From the NCBI GenBank assembly GCA_002238555.1, contig MPMO01000014.1, forward strand, positions 1 to 64,000: 64,000 nucleotides of DNA. Reading direction: 5' to 3'. How positions within the stretch are numbered: the stretch's first letter is position 1; every line of letters begins with the position of its first letter. This stretch comes from Caldilineaceae bacterium bin34. GTDB lineage: Bacteria; Chloroflexota; Anaerolineae; Caldilineales; Caldilineaceae. Positions 56,316 to 64,000 of this stretch are shown piece by piece. The notes below the pieces were generated by a model that worked only from the letters and a program-made list of their open reading frames with translations, was not told the DNA's origin and did not search any database. Made by a program: the position numbers and the translations under genes.

Positions 56316-57359
56316 ATGCTGGATGAGCAAGTACTGTTCAAGAGCGGAACCCTTGGGTACCACACCTTCCGCATTCCGGCCCTGCTGACATCAAGCAGCG
56401 GCCGCGTGCTGGCCTTTGCCGAAGGCCGCGTCCATGGGCCAGGCGACGCGGGGACAATCGAACTGGTCCTGCGCCACAGCGACGACCACGGGGCCTCCTG
56501 GTCCGACCTCCAAGTTGTGGTCAAGGAAGACGACATGACCTGCGGCAATCCGTGCCCGGTCCAGGACAGGGCTACCGGCGCCATCTGGCTCTGGTTCTGC
56601 AAGAACACCGCCGAAGGCGGGGAAGGGCTGATCGTCCAGGGCAAGGCCAAGCGCACGGTCTGGCTCACGCACAGCCTGGACGACGGGGACAGTTGGAGCG
56701 AGCCGGTCGACATGACCGACAGGGTGATGCAACCCGACTGGACCTGGTACGCGACCGGACCGGGCCACGGCATTCAGCTGCAGTCCGGACGCATGGTGGT
56801 GCCCTGCGATCACATGGTGGGCATTCACCTGGACCGAGCACGGGACCCCTACCATTCCCATGTTGTCTACAGCGACGACGGCGGCGCCACCTGGCACATC
56901 GGCGGCATTGTCAGGGACGGCACCAACGAATGCGAGGTGGTGGAACTGCTGAACGGCGATGTGATGATCAACTGCCGCAACTATGCCGGCCGCAGCCAAA
57001 GGGCCGTCGCCATCAGCCGGGACCTGGGTTCCTCCTTCGGGGAGTTCCGGTGGGACGGGGCCCTGGTCGAACCCGTCTGTCAAGCCAGCATCGTGCGCTG
57101 GCCCCAGGCCGACAACGGCCTGCTGTTCGCCAATCCGGCGTCCGCCACGGACCGGACCCGGATGACGGTTCGGCACAGCACGGACGAAGGGCATTCCTGG
57201 CCGCGAGCCAAGCTGCTCCATGCCGGACCGGCTGCGTACAGCGACTTGGCCGTTTCGGCCGAGGGCAATGCCCTGTGCCTCTACGAAAAGGGCGACAACG
57301 GTCCTTATGAGACGCTCACGTTCGCGCGCTTTGACCCCGAATGGTTGTCTTCAGACTGA
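56316..57359 (+). CDS. Exo-alpha-sialidase (GH33-like)
   Basis: A 347-residue six-bladed propeller. It has the FRIP motif (YHTFRIPALL, residues 16-25) and four Asp boxes of the form SxDxGxxW (SDDHGASW, SLDDGDSW, SDDGGATW, STDEGHSW). Sialidases release terminal sialic acids from glycoconjugates. No signal peptide is visible, so it would act inside the cell or be exported by another route. Some members of the fold act on other sugars; the catalytic Tyr/Glu pair was not assigned. Confidence 0.85.
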   Translation: MLDEQVLFKSGTLGYHTFRIPALLTSSSGRVLAFAEGRVHGPGDAGTIELVLRHSDDHGASWSDLQVVVKEDDMTCGNPCPVQDRATGAIWLWFCKNTAEGGEGLIVQGKAKRTVWLTHSLDDGDSWSEPVDMTDRVMQPDWTWYATGPGHGIQLQSGRMVVPCDHMVGIHLDRARDPYHSHVVYSDDGGATWHIGGIVRDGTNECEVVELLNGDVMINCRNYAGRSQRAVAISRDLGSSFGEFRWDGALVEPVCQASIVRWPQADNGLLFANPASATDRTRMTVRHSTDEGHSWPRAKLLHAGPAAYSDLAVSAEGNALCLYEKGDNGPYETLTFARFDPEWLSSD

Positions 57360-57496
57360 CTGACGAACACACCACATCCCACGTGTCCTGCTAGACGCGC
57401 AGCACTCAGTTTCGGACTTTCCCGAAGACTCATTCGCGAATTCTCAGTTCAATGTGACGCCATGAGTCTGCCAATTTTGGGGATTATAACCAGAGG

Positions 57497-57525
57497 TTGA
57501 CGGGTGGGGATTCACGAGGTACGGT
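57497..57525 (+). promoter_or_regulatory. Candidate sigma-70 promoter
   Basis: TTGACG (57497-57502), 17-bp spacer, TACGGT (57520-57525). Lies 134 bp before the 198-residue protein gene in a gap of about 300 bp with no other gene. Confidence 0.4.
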
Positions 57526-57658
57526 GATCCTGACACAAACATGAATGGGGACATTGCCCCCTGAACTAGCTGGATGGGTGTGCCACACGTCCTATTGCTG
57601 GTTCACTCGGATTCATGTTCGTGGCAAAGCATCCATCCTCGCCACAGGGGAGCACCTG

Positions 57659-58255
57659 ATGGAGAGAAACGAAACCAGCCATGCCAAGAGCGCGGCTTTT
57701 GTGTTGAAGAAGGCCCTACCAGGGGCCGTCAGTCAGTTGTTGGTCCTGAGTGTGGTGGCCGTCATGGGCCTGACGGTGTGGGGCGGTTGGTATGCCTGGG
57801 GTTCCTTTCAGGACTGGAACCGGCATGTGAGAAACCATCCCGTGACCTGGCAGGACGGCCGCCTGTTCACGGACTTGACCTTGTGGGACTACATGCTGGC
57901 AGCGGATGATCCCACAACTTACGCTTTGATCCACATCAAGTTCCTGTTGCACGTCGGCCATGCAACGGGGGCGGTCCGTCACCCGGAAAGCCAAAGAGCC
58001 TTCCGGCAAAGTCTCCGCATGGCTACTCTGGAGAATGACGGCTCTGGTCTGCGCTGGATGCGGGAAACGATGCCGGCAGTGATGCAACGAAATGACAGCA
58101 GCATCGCAAACAACCTGCGTACCGAAAACCTGTGCGTTTGGATGCACAAAACCTTCGTAACGGTCCGGGCACATCACCGCAGATATTTTTGGACCGTGTA
58201 CGAACATTGGCTGGCGCCGGGTGTGGACATTCCCCCCAATACCATCTGCCGGTAG
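57659..58255 (+). CDS. Hypothetical membrane-anchored protein
   Basis: A 198-residue protein with one membrane helix (VSQLLVLSVVAVMGLTVWGG, about residues 23-42) and a larger extracytoplasmic domain rich in Trp, His and Arg (WQDGRLFTDLTLWDYMLAAD). Not recognised. GGGAG lies six bases before ATG 57659. The second hypothetical gene begins 52 bp downstream, so both may be one unit. Confidence 0.65.
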   Translation: MERNETSHAKSAAFVLKKALPGAVSQLLVLSVVAVMGLTVWGGWYAWGSFQDWNRHVRNHPVTWQDGRLFTDLTLWDYMLAADDPTTYALIHIKFLLHVGHATGAVRHPESQRAFRQSLRMATLENDGSGLRWMRETMPAVMQRNDSSIANNLRTENLCVWMHKTFVTVRAHHRRYFWTVYEHWLAPGVDIPPNTICR

Positions 58256-58307
58256 CCCATCTGCCGCAACCAAACCGGACCCTGCCAACTCAATTAGGGA
58301 GGCCAAC

Positions 58308-58871
58308 ATGAGCCGCTGGATTATCATTGCCGCGGTCCTGCTCATGATCGCAGGACTGCACCCCACACCGACAGTCGCCAGCGAAGAGCAGATCCCTCGC
58401 TGCTGGGACGGTTCCCAATGGCGGGTGGCACCCGGCCGCTGGTACAAGGTCGCGAGCCACACCGGCACTTACTGGCCGGACAGCGTGAACATCATCCTGA
58501 CGCCGGAGCCCGGAATGCCGCAAGCCCTGGGCTTTGCGTCATGGGAGGCCCTGCACGCCGATGTGTTGTCGCTTGACGGCATGATCTCCGACGTGGGGCT
58601 GTGGCACGACGGCAACTTCGGCGGCGAGCAGGGCAACTACCTGGACCGCCACCCCGCAGGTCTCGTGCCCGAAGGGCAACCCTACCGCGACAGTCGGGAA
58701 CGGTGGCTGTACTTCGTCTGGCACCGGGACAGCATGGCGACCGCCGAACAGGTCTACGTGCGGTTCCACGGGACATCCCTCGACCTGGGGCCTGCCACCC
58801 CGGTGCTCCGCATGGAAATCGGCCTGCACGCACCGGCGGAAATGGAATTGGCCCTGTACGTGAAGATGTGA
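58308..58871 (+). CDS. Hypothetical secreted protein
   Basis: A 187-residue exported protein: signal peptide MSRWIIIAAVLLMIAG with cleavage likely after TVAS, then an acidic mature domain with two Trp-rich strands (CWDGSQWRVAPGRWYKV; WLYFVWHRDSMATAEQVYVR). Only one cysteine remains after cleavage. A near-perfect Shine-Dalgarno GGGAGG lies five bases before ATG 58308, much stronger than for most genes here, suggesting high expression. Not recognised. Confidence 0.65.
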   Translation: MSRWIIIAAVLLMIAGLHPTPTVASEEQIPRCWDGSQWRVAPGRWYKVASHTGTYWPDSVNIILTPEPGMPQALGFASWEALHADVLSLDGMISDVGLWHDGNFGGEQGNYLDRHPAGLVPEGQPYRDSRERWLYFVWHRDSMATAEQVYVRFHGTSLDLGPATPVLRMEIGLHAPAEMELALYVKM

Positions 58872-58874
58872 TCC

Positions 58875-58924
58875 TGTCAACTAATAATTATAATCCCCTT
58901 TGTCAACCCCTAGTTATGATCCCC
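58875..58924 (+). repeat. Imperfect 24-bp direct repeat, AT-rich
   Basis: Two copies starting TGTCAAC and ending ATCCCC (58875-58898 and 58901-58924), 19 of 24 positions identical. The second copy covers the end of the DUF4276 gene. The repeat marks the boundary between high-GC sequence and the AT-richer defence-like module. Confidence 0.6.
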
Positions 58925-59526
58925 CTAATTTTATCAAAAAACCTATCGCAACTGGGGCAACGATTTCGTACTTTTTGTGAATCAATTTCTTCAAGCAGAG
59001 CTGTTCCATGCTTGATTTTGTGATAGGTGCCTTTTCGTGTGAGATTGGTGGCATGCGTCAACGACTTTTCAATATCACGTTTACTTATGTTCTCGAGGTT
59101 TTTCTGAACGGAAGGCAGAACACGGTGACGCAAGTCCCTACCGTAGTATCGGGACAGTGCATCGGGATCTGAAACGATCCATGTTTCCATGGTTTGAACC
59201 ATCAGGTGAACAACCTCCTCGTCGATCCCCGACAGCTCCCATCCGTCACTGTTGCGAAGAAAACCGACCGGCGTAGTGTACCGTGGAACGGGCCCTTCTG
59301 AATCAACCAACAACACAATCACAGTATTGTCTTCATTCCGACAGGCATTGCAAAATGCGTCGTATGTCCTTTGGCGCCCGCCACCCGGCACAAGCTTCCA
59401 GTGCCATGATTTGGCCCGAGCTGCTGACTTGAGCTCACTCAGGAATGCATCCATTCCCTTTCTGAACTCTCTTTTGGTCCCGCTTTGATCTCCTCCACCT
59501 TCAACGTAGATGGTAATACCGTTCAC
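58903..59526 (-). CDS. DUF4276-family protein (Toprim-like partner of AAA ATPase)
   Basis: A 207-residue protein of the DUF4276 family. Typical features: VEGGGDQ near the N-terminus, the Toprim-like acidic motif VIVLLVDSEGPV, METWIVSDPDALSRYYG, and a Cys pair in RCPSCDRFF near the end. Members of this family are regularly encoded next to AAA ATPases and are thought to be nuclease-like effectors; that role is inferred from context. Its ATG overlaps the ATPase stop. Base composition is near 50% GC, clearly lower than the neighbours. Confidence 0.8.
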   Translation of the reverse strand: MNGITIYVEGGGDQSGTKREFRKGMDAFLSELKSAARAKSWHWKLVPGGGRQRTYDAFCNACRNEDNTVIVLLVDSEGPVPRYTTPVGFLRNSDGWELSGIDEEVVHLMVQTMETWIVSDPDALSRYYGRDLRHRVLPSVQKNLENISKRDIEKSLTHATNLTRKGTYHKIKHGTALLEEIDSQKVRNRCPSCDRFFDKIRGIITRG

Positions 59527-60725
59527 GGATTTGCCCCCAACTCCCCTATGCGCCAGAGATCACCCAACTGATAGTCTTCCAGCCAAAACTTCAGTTTCTC
59601 AGGGTCGAGCCTCCTCAACACTGTGCCTGCTCCAGGACGCTCGCACGCAACCACTGCACTAGGCTTGTCCGAGAGTGCCGAAACAAGCGCATCTGAATGG
59701 GTTGTTACAAGAAGCTGCATTCTCTGGGACGCCTCCACCAGCACATCGGCCATCAATGCCACTGCATCAGGATGCAGTCCAAGTTCAGGCTCCTCAATGC
59801 ACACGAAGGGCGGTGGTGAAGGAGACAGAAGCAGAGCCAGTATGGCCACAAAGCGGATGGTACCGTCCGACAGTCGCGTTGCCGGAATTGGATGGCGAAA
59901 ACCTGATTCATGTAGGAAAAACTGCACGGAGCCACTCGACACCCTGGTTGACATCCTTTCAAATCTTGGAAAAAACCGTTTCAACATCTGATTGAAAATC
60001 ACCGGATCCTGATGATCTATTTGATTGAGCAGTAATGCCAGATTGCTGCTGTCGGGAAGAAGGCTATCTTCAGGCAGATCGGCAGGCTGGGGTTGCCTCA
60101 AGTGCGCATAACGCCCAAAGGTCCACTCTCGAAACACTTGAATCTGTCTGAACTTCCGACCCAGCCAGGTTACTTCCGGATAGATTTTCGGATCCTGGAA
60201 CTGTGCCAAAACGGATTGGTCGGGAGCCAAATCCACACGCTCAAGTGCTCTGTTTTGCCATCCATCACCTTCCCAGAACTTCCGAATGTTGATTGCGGGC
60301 CGTCCGTGCTGGAAACGGTAATAGAAGAATGGTTCAACATGCCCTGGCAACGGTTTGACATTCTCAATCGCTTCATCAAGCACTTCCACCCGGCTGCGGG
60401 TTTCCGTGAATTCCAGTCTGTATCTGAGAGGCTTTCTAGTGAGGGTATCCAAGTCTACATCAACATCCCCCGTTACAATGTCGATAGTCGCAGCCTTGTT
60501 TGCCCCTTCTCCTTTCCAAAGCCACTCCTGGGCTCCGCCACCATCCCGAATGGCGGCAGCCAAATCCACAGGCGTGGAGCGCAGGAGTTCCAGAGCCTCA
60601 ATGAGATTGGACTTCCCTGCACCATTGGGTCCGATCAGGACATTCAGCGGCTGAAGATCGAATTTGTCCGTTCCGGGTGGAAATGACAACAGATTGTCCA
60701 GACGTAGGCTTTGAATGAATTGCAC
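59523..60725 (-). CDS. AAA-family (AAA_21, SMC/OLD-like) ATPase
   Basis: A 400-residue ABC-type ATPase: Walker A IGPNGAGKSN (residues 31-40), ABC-signature-like LSDGTIRFVAILAL, Walker B FVCIEEPELGLHPDAV and H-loop LVTTHSDALV. This layout is shared with the ATPase subunits of OLD-like, AbiL and PARIS anti-phage systems. Followed with a 4-bp overlap by the DUF4276 gene. Promoter with perfect TATAAT and a Shine-Dalgarno AGGAG upstream. Together the pair looks like a two-gene toxin-like defence module acquired by transfer. Confidence 0.85.
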   Translation of the reverse strand: MQFIQSLRLDNLLSFPPGTDKFDLQPLNVLIGPNGAGKSNLIEALELLRSTPVDLAAAIRDGGGAQEWLWKGEGANKAATIDIVTGDVDVDLDTLTRKPLRYRLEFTETRSRVEVLDEAIENVKPLPGHVEPFFYYRFQHGRPAINIRKFWEGDGWQNRALERVDLAPDQSVLAQFQDPKIYPEVTWLGRKFRQIQVFREWTFGRYAHLRQPQPADLPEDSLLPDSSNLALLLNQIDHQDPVIFNQMLKRFFPRFERMSTRVSSGSVQFFLHESGFRHPIPATRLSDGTIRFVAILALLLSPSPPPFVCIEEPELGLHPDAVALMADVLVEASQRMQLLVTTHSDALVSALSDKPSAVVACERPGAGTVLRRLDPEKLKFWLEDYQLGDLWRIGELGANP

Positions 60726-60778
60726 TACCGACTCTCCTGTAATCCTATACCTTGCCGAAAACGCGGTGCGCCGCGGCG

Positions 60779-60784
60779 ATTATA
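60779..60784 (-). promoter_or_regulatory. -10 box of the AAA-DUF4276 module
   Basis: Perfect TATAAT on the minus strand, about 55 bp before the ATG at 60725. A -35 match is poor. Confidence 0.5.
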
Positions 60785-60867
60785 TCCTAGGAAGCAAAGT
60801 CCACAGTCGGCGGTACTCGGACATCACAGGACCAAGCCACCTTGGAAACACCATAGAACCCGGTGTA

Positions 60868-61818
60868 TCAGCGCTGCTGCAGCCGATAGGGATACAGCTG
60901 GAACTCCCTGCCCAGCTCCTCGCGGTGTTCATGCACCCAGTCGGACAGGGCCCTGGAACCCAGAGGTTCCTCATCGGAACTCAGCAGGTCCAGGACCAAT
61001 CCCTTGATCTCGGACCAGGACAGGATAGTGTCGCCCAGCACCCACCCCGTGGCTTGAAACAGCGGCTGGCACAGCCTTGGCGGCAAAGGCAGCACGATCG
61101 GAGCGCGGCCGGTCAAGGTACGGCCAAGCCACCGAACCAGATCGGCAAAGACGTACTGTTCCGGACCACAGGCATCCCGCGTCACGTTCCTGCTGTCCGC
61201 ACCCAGATCGCAGGCGGCCGCGGCCAGATCATCAACATGTATGGGCCGCACCCGATAACCCAACGGGCCGGGCAGGGGAAAGACCGGGTAGCGGCGCACC
61301 GCCCACGCGACATTGTTGATGATGATGTCCCGGTGTCCGAACAGGGAGTTGGGGCGCAAGATGGCATGGGACAAACCGCTGTCACGCAGGTGCCGTTCCA
61401 CCGCGGCCTTGCCGGCGAAGTAGGGAAGGTCGGGAGCCTGGTCGGTACGCGTGTGCGTGAACTGGACCACACGCCGCACGCCCGCCATCTTCGCCGCGTC
61501 AATCAACTGACAGGACCGACGAACCGCCTCAGGATGTGAAATCCAGTTGCCGCGCTGGCCGCGCGGCGGTCGGTCATGCCGTACCCAATAAGTGTTGTAG
61601 AGCGTGTCCACCCCCGCCAGCGCCTCCAACAGGCCGGGAGCGGGTTCGGTTCCTGCTGCAAACTGCAGCGGCCAACTGTCCACGGCTCGGTTGAAGGGAT
61701 CGGCCTCCGGACGACGACGGGAGGTCAAGGTGCGAACCCGGCCGCCACGCGCCAACAGTTCGAACGCAATGCTCCGGCCCAGATAGGACCAGGCGCCGGT
61801 CACCAGGGAAAGCGTCAT
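60868..61818 (-). CDS. NAD(P)-binding atypical SDR (NmrA/NDUFA9-like)
   Basis: A 316-residue Rossmann-fold protein. MTLSLVTGAWSYLGRSIAFE has a variant GxxxxGR nucleotide motif at the N-terminus, followed by RVRTLTSRR that would favour NADPH. Catalytic Tyr-x3-Lys appears as PYFAGKAAVERHL with Tyr but an altered spacing, so it may not be an enzyme. VRPIHVDDLAAAACDLG and ILRPNSLFG resemble NDUFA9/YbjT-type members, often structural or quinone-related. It is convergent to nothing and divergent from ctaA. Confidence 0.75.
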   Translation of the reverse strand: MTLSLVTGAWSYLGRSIAFELLARGGRVRTLTSRRRPEADPFNRAVDSWPLQFAAGTEPAPGLLEALAGVDTLYNTYWVRHDRPPRGQRGNWISHPEAVRRSCQLIDAAKMAGVRRVVQFTHTRTDQAPDLPYFAGKAAVERHLRDSGLSHAILRPNSLFGHRDIIINNVAWAVRRYPVFPLPGPLGYRVRPIHVDDLAAAACDLGADSRNVTRDACGPEQYVFADLVRWLGRTLTGRAPIVLPLPPRLCQPLFQATGWVLGDTILSWSEIKGLVLDLLSSDEEPLGSRALSDWVHEHREELGREFQLYPYRLQQR

Positions 61819-61997
61819 GGGAACATCAAGGGGCTGTGGGAAGGAACATGATGCGAACCCGGACTTTGGTTTGACACCCACTCCGGACTCCAAGGCCCGT
61901 GTGCGCGTACGACATCACCGAACCCGGTGCCGTCGATACCGGTTTCCGTCAAGCGGCCGGTGCGGAAACGGCGGTCCGGCTCGGAATTGTGGGCATA

Positions 61998-62024
61998 ATA
62001 CCGGGTCCGCGGAATCCCCGGTAT
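61998..62024 (+). promoter_or_regulatory. Inverted repeat upstream of ctaA
   Basis: ATACCGGG and CCCGGTAT form an eight-bp perfect inverted repeat with an 11-base centre, overlapping a CATAAT -10 candidate (61994-61999) and 22 bp before the ctaA ATG. Could be an operator or a leader hairpin. Confidence 0.5.
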
Positions 62025-62046
62025 CGAACCCCTACAAATCCTTTTT

Positions 62047-63054
62047 ATGTCCAGACCATCCGTGCCGGCCAAAGAGGGCCAGCCCCGGGGCATCACGACC
62101 GCGGCCCTCGCCTGGACAACCTTTGCAGTCAACGGAATCGTCATCCTGCAGGGCGCGGTGGTCAGGGCCACGGGCTCCGGTGCCGGCTGCGGACGCGACT
62201 GGCCGCGCTGCCAGGGGGAATTCCTGCCGTTGGACCATGGACTTGCCACCTGGATCGAGTATTCCCACCGCACCCTGTCGGGCGTGGCCCTGTTGATGGG
62301 AGTTTGGCTGCTCATCCGCGCCTTCCGTCTAAGGAAGGTAAATCCCGGCCTGTTGGCCTGGACGGTTGCCTCCACGACGTTCCTGGGCATCGAGGCCTTG
62401 ATTGGCGCCGCGACGGTACTGACCGGCCTGACGGGTGACAACGTGTCGGTGGCGCGCGGTCTGCTTGTCGCCTTCCACCTCCTCAACTCCCTTTGGCTCA
62501 TGGGCTCGCTGGCGCTGGCGGTCCACCACGCTCATGCCGATCGACCCTGGCCTCCGGGCTGGTACGGTCGGTCCGGCTTGGGGTGGCTGGTCGGGTTGGG
62601 GCTCCTGGGCATGATGGTGGTCATGTTCTCGGGCGGCATCGCGGCCATGGGCAACACCATGTTTCCGCCCGCGTCCCTGGAGGCCGGCTTGTCCGAGGAC
62701 TTCAGCGCCGCGTCCCATCCGCTCATCCGGCTGCGCATCCTGCACCCGCTGCTGGCCATCGCCGTCGGAATCTATCTTTGGGCCATCCATGCCGTGACCG
62801 GATGGCTCAGGCCCGTCCCCGAAGCAGGACCGTGGCGCCGCCTGCTCCTGTGGGCCTACGCCGTGCAACTGGTCGTCGGCACGGTCAACCTGTCGCTGCT
62901 GGGGCCGATCATGCTACAGCTGACACACCTGGCCGTGGCGGTCGGGGTCTTTTGCCTCTGGACACTGGTAGCCTGGATTGTCCTGACCGCGCCGGGCCCC
63001 GTCCGTACTCCCGCCGGCTTGCCTTGGGGCAGCCGCGAGGCGGTCTCCACGTGA
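62047..63054 (+). CDS. ctaA: Heme A synthase (COX15/CtaA family)
   Basis: Converts heme O to heme A for cytochrome oxidase. The 335-residue membrane protein has eight predicted helices; the heme-ligand histidines lie in EYSHRTLSG, HLLNS, LRILHPLLA and QLTHLAVAV. GAVVRATGSGAGCGRDWPRC carries the conserved Cys pair region (GCGRDWPRC) near the first extracytoplasmic loop. Its stop overlaps the ctaB start by four bases. Confidence 0.94.
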   Translation: MSRPSVPAKEGQPRGITTAALAWTTFAVNGIVILQGAVVRATGSGAGCGRDWPRCQGEFLPLDHGLATWIEYSHRTLSGVALLMGVWLLIRAFRLRKVNPGLLAWTVASTTFLGIEALIGAATVLTGLTGDNVSVARGLLVAFHLLNSLWLMGSLALAVHHAHADRPWPPGWYGRSGLGWLVGLGLLGMMVVMFSGGIAAMGNTMFPPASLEAGLSEDFSAASHPLIRLRILHPLLAIAVGIYLWAIHAVTGWLRPVPEAGPWRRLLLWAYAVQLVVGTVNLSLLGPIMLQLTHLAVAVGVFCLWTLVAWIVLTAPGPVRTPAGLPWGSREAVST

Positions 63055-63965
63055 GCGCGTCGCTCCCGGCCGCGCCGCCTGCCACCTGGCGCGAATACCT
63101 CGCCCTGACCAAACCCAAGGTGGTGTCCCTGCTGCTGTTTACGGCTGTGGGCGCCATGTTCGTGGCTGCCGGCGGCCTGCCGAATCCATGGGCCCTGTTG
63201 GGGGTTCTGGTGGGCGGTTACATGTCCACGGGCGGAGCCGGCGTCTTCAACATGATTTTGGACCGGGACATCGATGCCCGGATGCGGCGCACAAGCCGCC
63301 GGCCAATCGTGACCGGCAGCATTTCGGTGCCACAGGCAGCGGTGTTCGGAGGCCTGCTCAGCGCGGGTTCGTTCGTGGTCCTGCTGCTGACGACCAACCT
63401 GCTGACGGCCCTGCTGGCCTGGGCCGGCCTGCTCTTCTATGTGCTGGTCTACACGGCCTGGCTGAAGCGGACCACCTGGCAGAACATCGTGATCGGCGGC
63501 GCCGCCGGTGCGGTTCTGCCCCTGCTGGGATGGGCGGCCGTGACCGACTCCCTTCCCTGGATGGCCTGGATTCTGTTCCTGCTGATCTTCATGTGGACCC
63601 CCGTGCACTTCTGGGCCCTGGCCTTCCTGGTAAGCGACCAGTATGCAGCCGTGGGCGTACCCATGGCCCCGGCCGTCATCGGAACGCAGCGCACACTGCG
63701 CCAGATGGTGCTCTACACCGTCCTGACGGTTCTGACCACCCTGGCCCCCTTCGCATTGCGGGAAACCGGCTGGTCCTACTTGGGTGCGGTCGTCCTGTTG
63801 AACGGCCTGCTGGTCGTCAAGATGGTGCAGCTGTACGCCAAGACTGCACCGTCCTGGGAAGTGGCGCGTCCGGATGCCCTGTCCGTGTACAAGTTCTCGA
63901 TGCTGTACCTGGCCCTCGTGTTCGTGGCCCTGGCCCTGGACCGCGGGTTGCCGTTCCTCCCCTGA
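63051..63965 (+). CDS. ctaB: Protoheme IX farnesyltransferase (heme O synthase)
   Basis: Attaches a farnesyl group to protoheme. The 304-residue UbiA-family protein has nine helices and the two Asp-rich motifs: NMILDRDIDARMRRTSRRPI (N-x3-D-x2-D-x2-M-x-R-T) and the second near the middle loop (VYTAWLKRTTWQNIVIGGAA). GTG 63051 overlaps the ctaA stop. ctaA-ctaB together imply an aa3- or ba3-type oxidase in this organism. Confidence 0.95.
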   Translation: MSASLPAAPPATWREYLALTKPKVVSLLLFTAVGAMFVAAGGLPNPWALLGVLVGGYMSTGGAGVFNMILDRDIDARMRRTSRRPIVTGSISVPQAAVFGGLLSAGSFVVLLLTTNLLTALLAWAGLLFYVLVYTAWLKRTTWQNIVIGGAAGAVLPLLGWAAVTDSLPWMAWILFLLIFMWTPVHFWALAFLVSDQYAAVGVPMAPAVIGTQRTLRQMVLYTVLTVLTTLAPFALRETGWSYLGAVVLLNGLLVVKMVQLYAKTAPSWEVARPDALSVYKFSMLYLALVFVALALDRGLPFLP

Positions 63966-63968
63966 TCT

Positions 63969-63986
63969 CCCCGGGACCAACCGGGG
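63969..63986 (+). terminator. Possible terminator after ctaB
   Basis: CCCCGG and CCGGGG form a six-bp stem with a GACCAA-type loop three bases after the stop. No U-tract. Confidence 0.35.
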
Positions 63987-64000
63987 CACCGCGTGCGTGC

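Noticed and set aside
58903..60725. Calling the AAA-DUF4276 pair PARIS or AbiL
   Set aside because: The ATPase fits, but the PARIS effector is DUF4435 and the AbiL partner is RloB-like; DUF4276 is a different family, so no named system was assigned.

Overview
The window is high-GC bacterial chromosome with densely packed genes. Several gene types suggest a heterotrophic member of the Chloroflexota (Caldilinea/Anaerolineae-like): a tmk - c-di-AMP receptor - gmk cluster behind a SpoIIIAA/R3H-type ATPase, lipoprotein-anchored solute-binding proteins with LAAC/LMAC lipoboxes, two sugar ABC importers without their own ATPase, a fused MFS/spermidine-synthase-like protein, CotH-type lipoprotein kinases and Uma2-family proteins. 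This assignment is an inference from gene content; there is no rRNA or tRNA gene in the window to confirm it.

Layout. 1-371 is the start of a minus-strand metalloenzyme (cut by the window edge), divergent from a GT4 glycosyltransferase (507-1634). 2289-7369 is a tight plus-strand operon with an envelope-polysaccharide flavour: Wzz-like co-polymerase, degenerate CpsD/ParA-like ATPase, unknown protein, dTDP-glucose 4,6-dehydratase, GNAT acetyltransferase and a K+ channel with RCK domain. 7583-10024 is a CotH-kinase lipoprotein with a C-terminal lamin-tail domain broken by a one-base shift. 10152-11628 is a complete IS701-family insertion whose transposase reads through an in-phase A-AAA-AAG slippery site. 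11784-14087 is an MFS/spermidine-synthase fusion. 14384-19112 is a sugar ABC operon (propeller lipoprotein, two permeases, binding protein, strong terminator). 19539-22885 carries the R3H ATPase, tmk, c-di-AMP receptor and gmk. 22972-25409 holds a secreted beta-rich protein and a two-domain RAM-like protein. 25464-32228 is a peptide/opine-type ABC operon (D, F, binding protein, B, C) ending in a Nudix hydrolase. Then follow Uma2, argH, a DUF1992 protein, an aminotransferase and gatCA.

The most unusual region is 38630-38922. A promoter places its predicted start exactly on the ATG of a 31-codon aromatic-rich peptide. Downstream lie two near-identical hairpins; the second has an eight-U tract and stops seven bases before gatC. 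The repeats allow mutually exclusive terminator and antiterminator folds, so this looks like an undescribed attenuator of the tRNA amidotransferase operon. A separate plus-strand terminator stands between the peptide and a secreted HNH-nuclease lipoprotein.

40654-50398 contains a DUF255 thioredoxin-domain protein, a second sugar ABC operon (binding protein, two permeases) with a 12-bp intercistronic hairpin, and a phosphodiesterase - amidohydrolase - cupin operon. 50817-57359 holds a class V aminotransferase, an AlkZ/YcaQ-like protein, a fatty-acid-desaturase/Rieske fusion, a uronate-dehydrogenase-like epimerase and a sialidase. 57659-58871 encodes two small exported or membrane proteins. 58903-60725 is a visibly more AT-rich two-gene module (AAA ATPase plus DUF4276) that looks like a transferred defence system. 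The window ends with an NAD(P)-binding protein and heme A/heme O synthases (ctaA-ctaB). Overall the genes describe a scavenger that imports sugars and peptides, processes sialylated or uronic glycans and respires through heme-copper oxidases.
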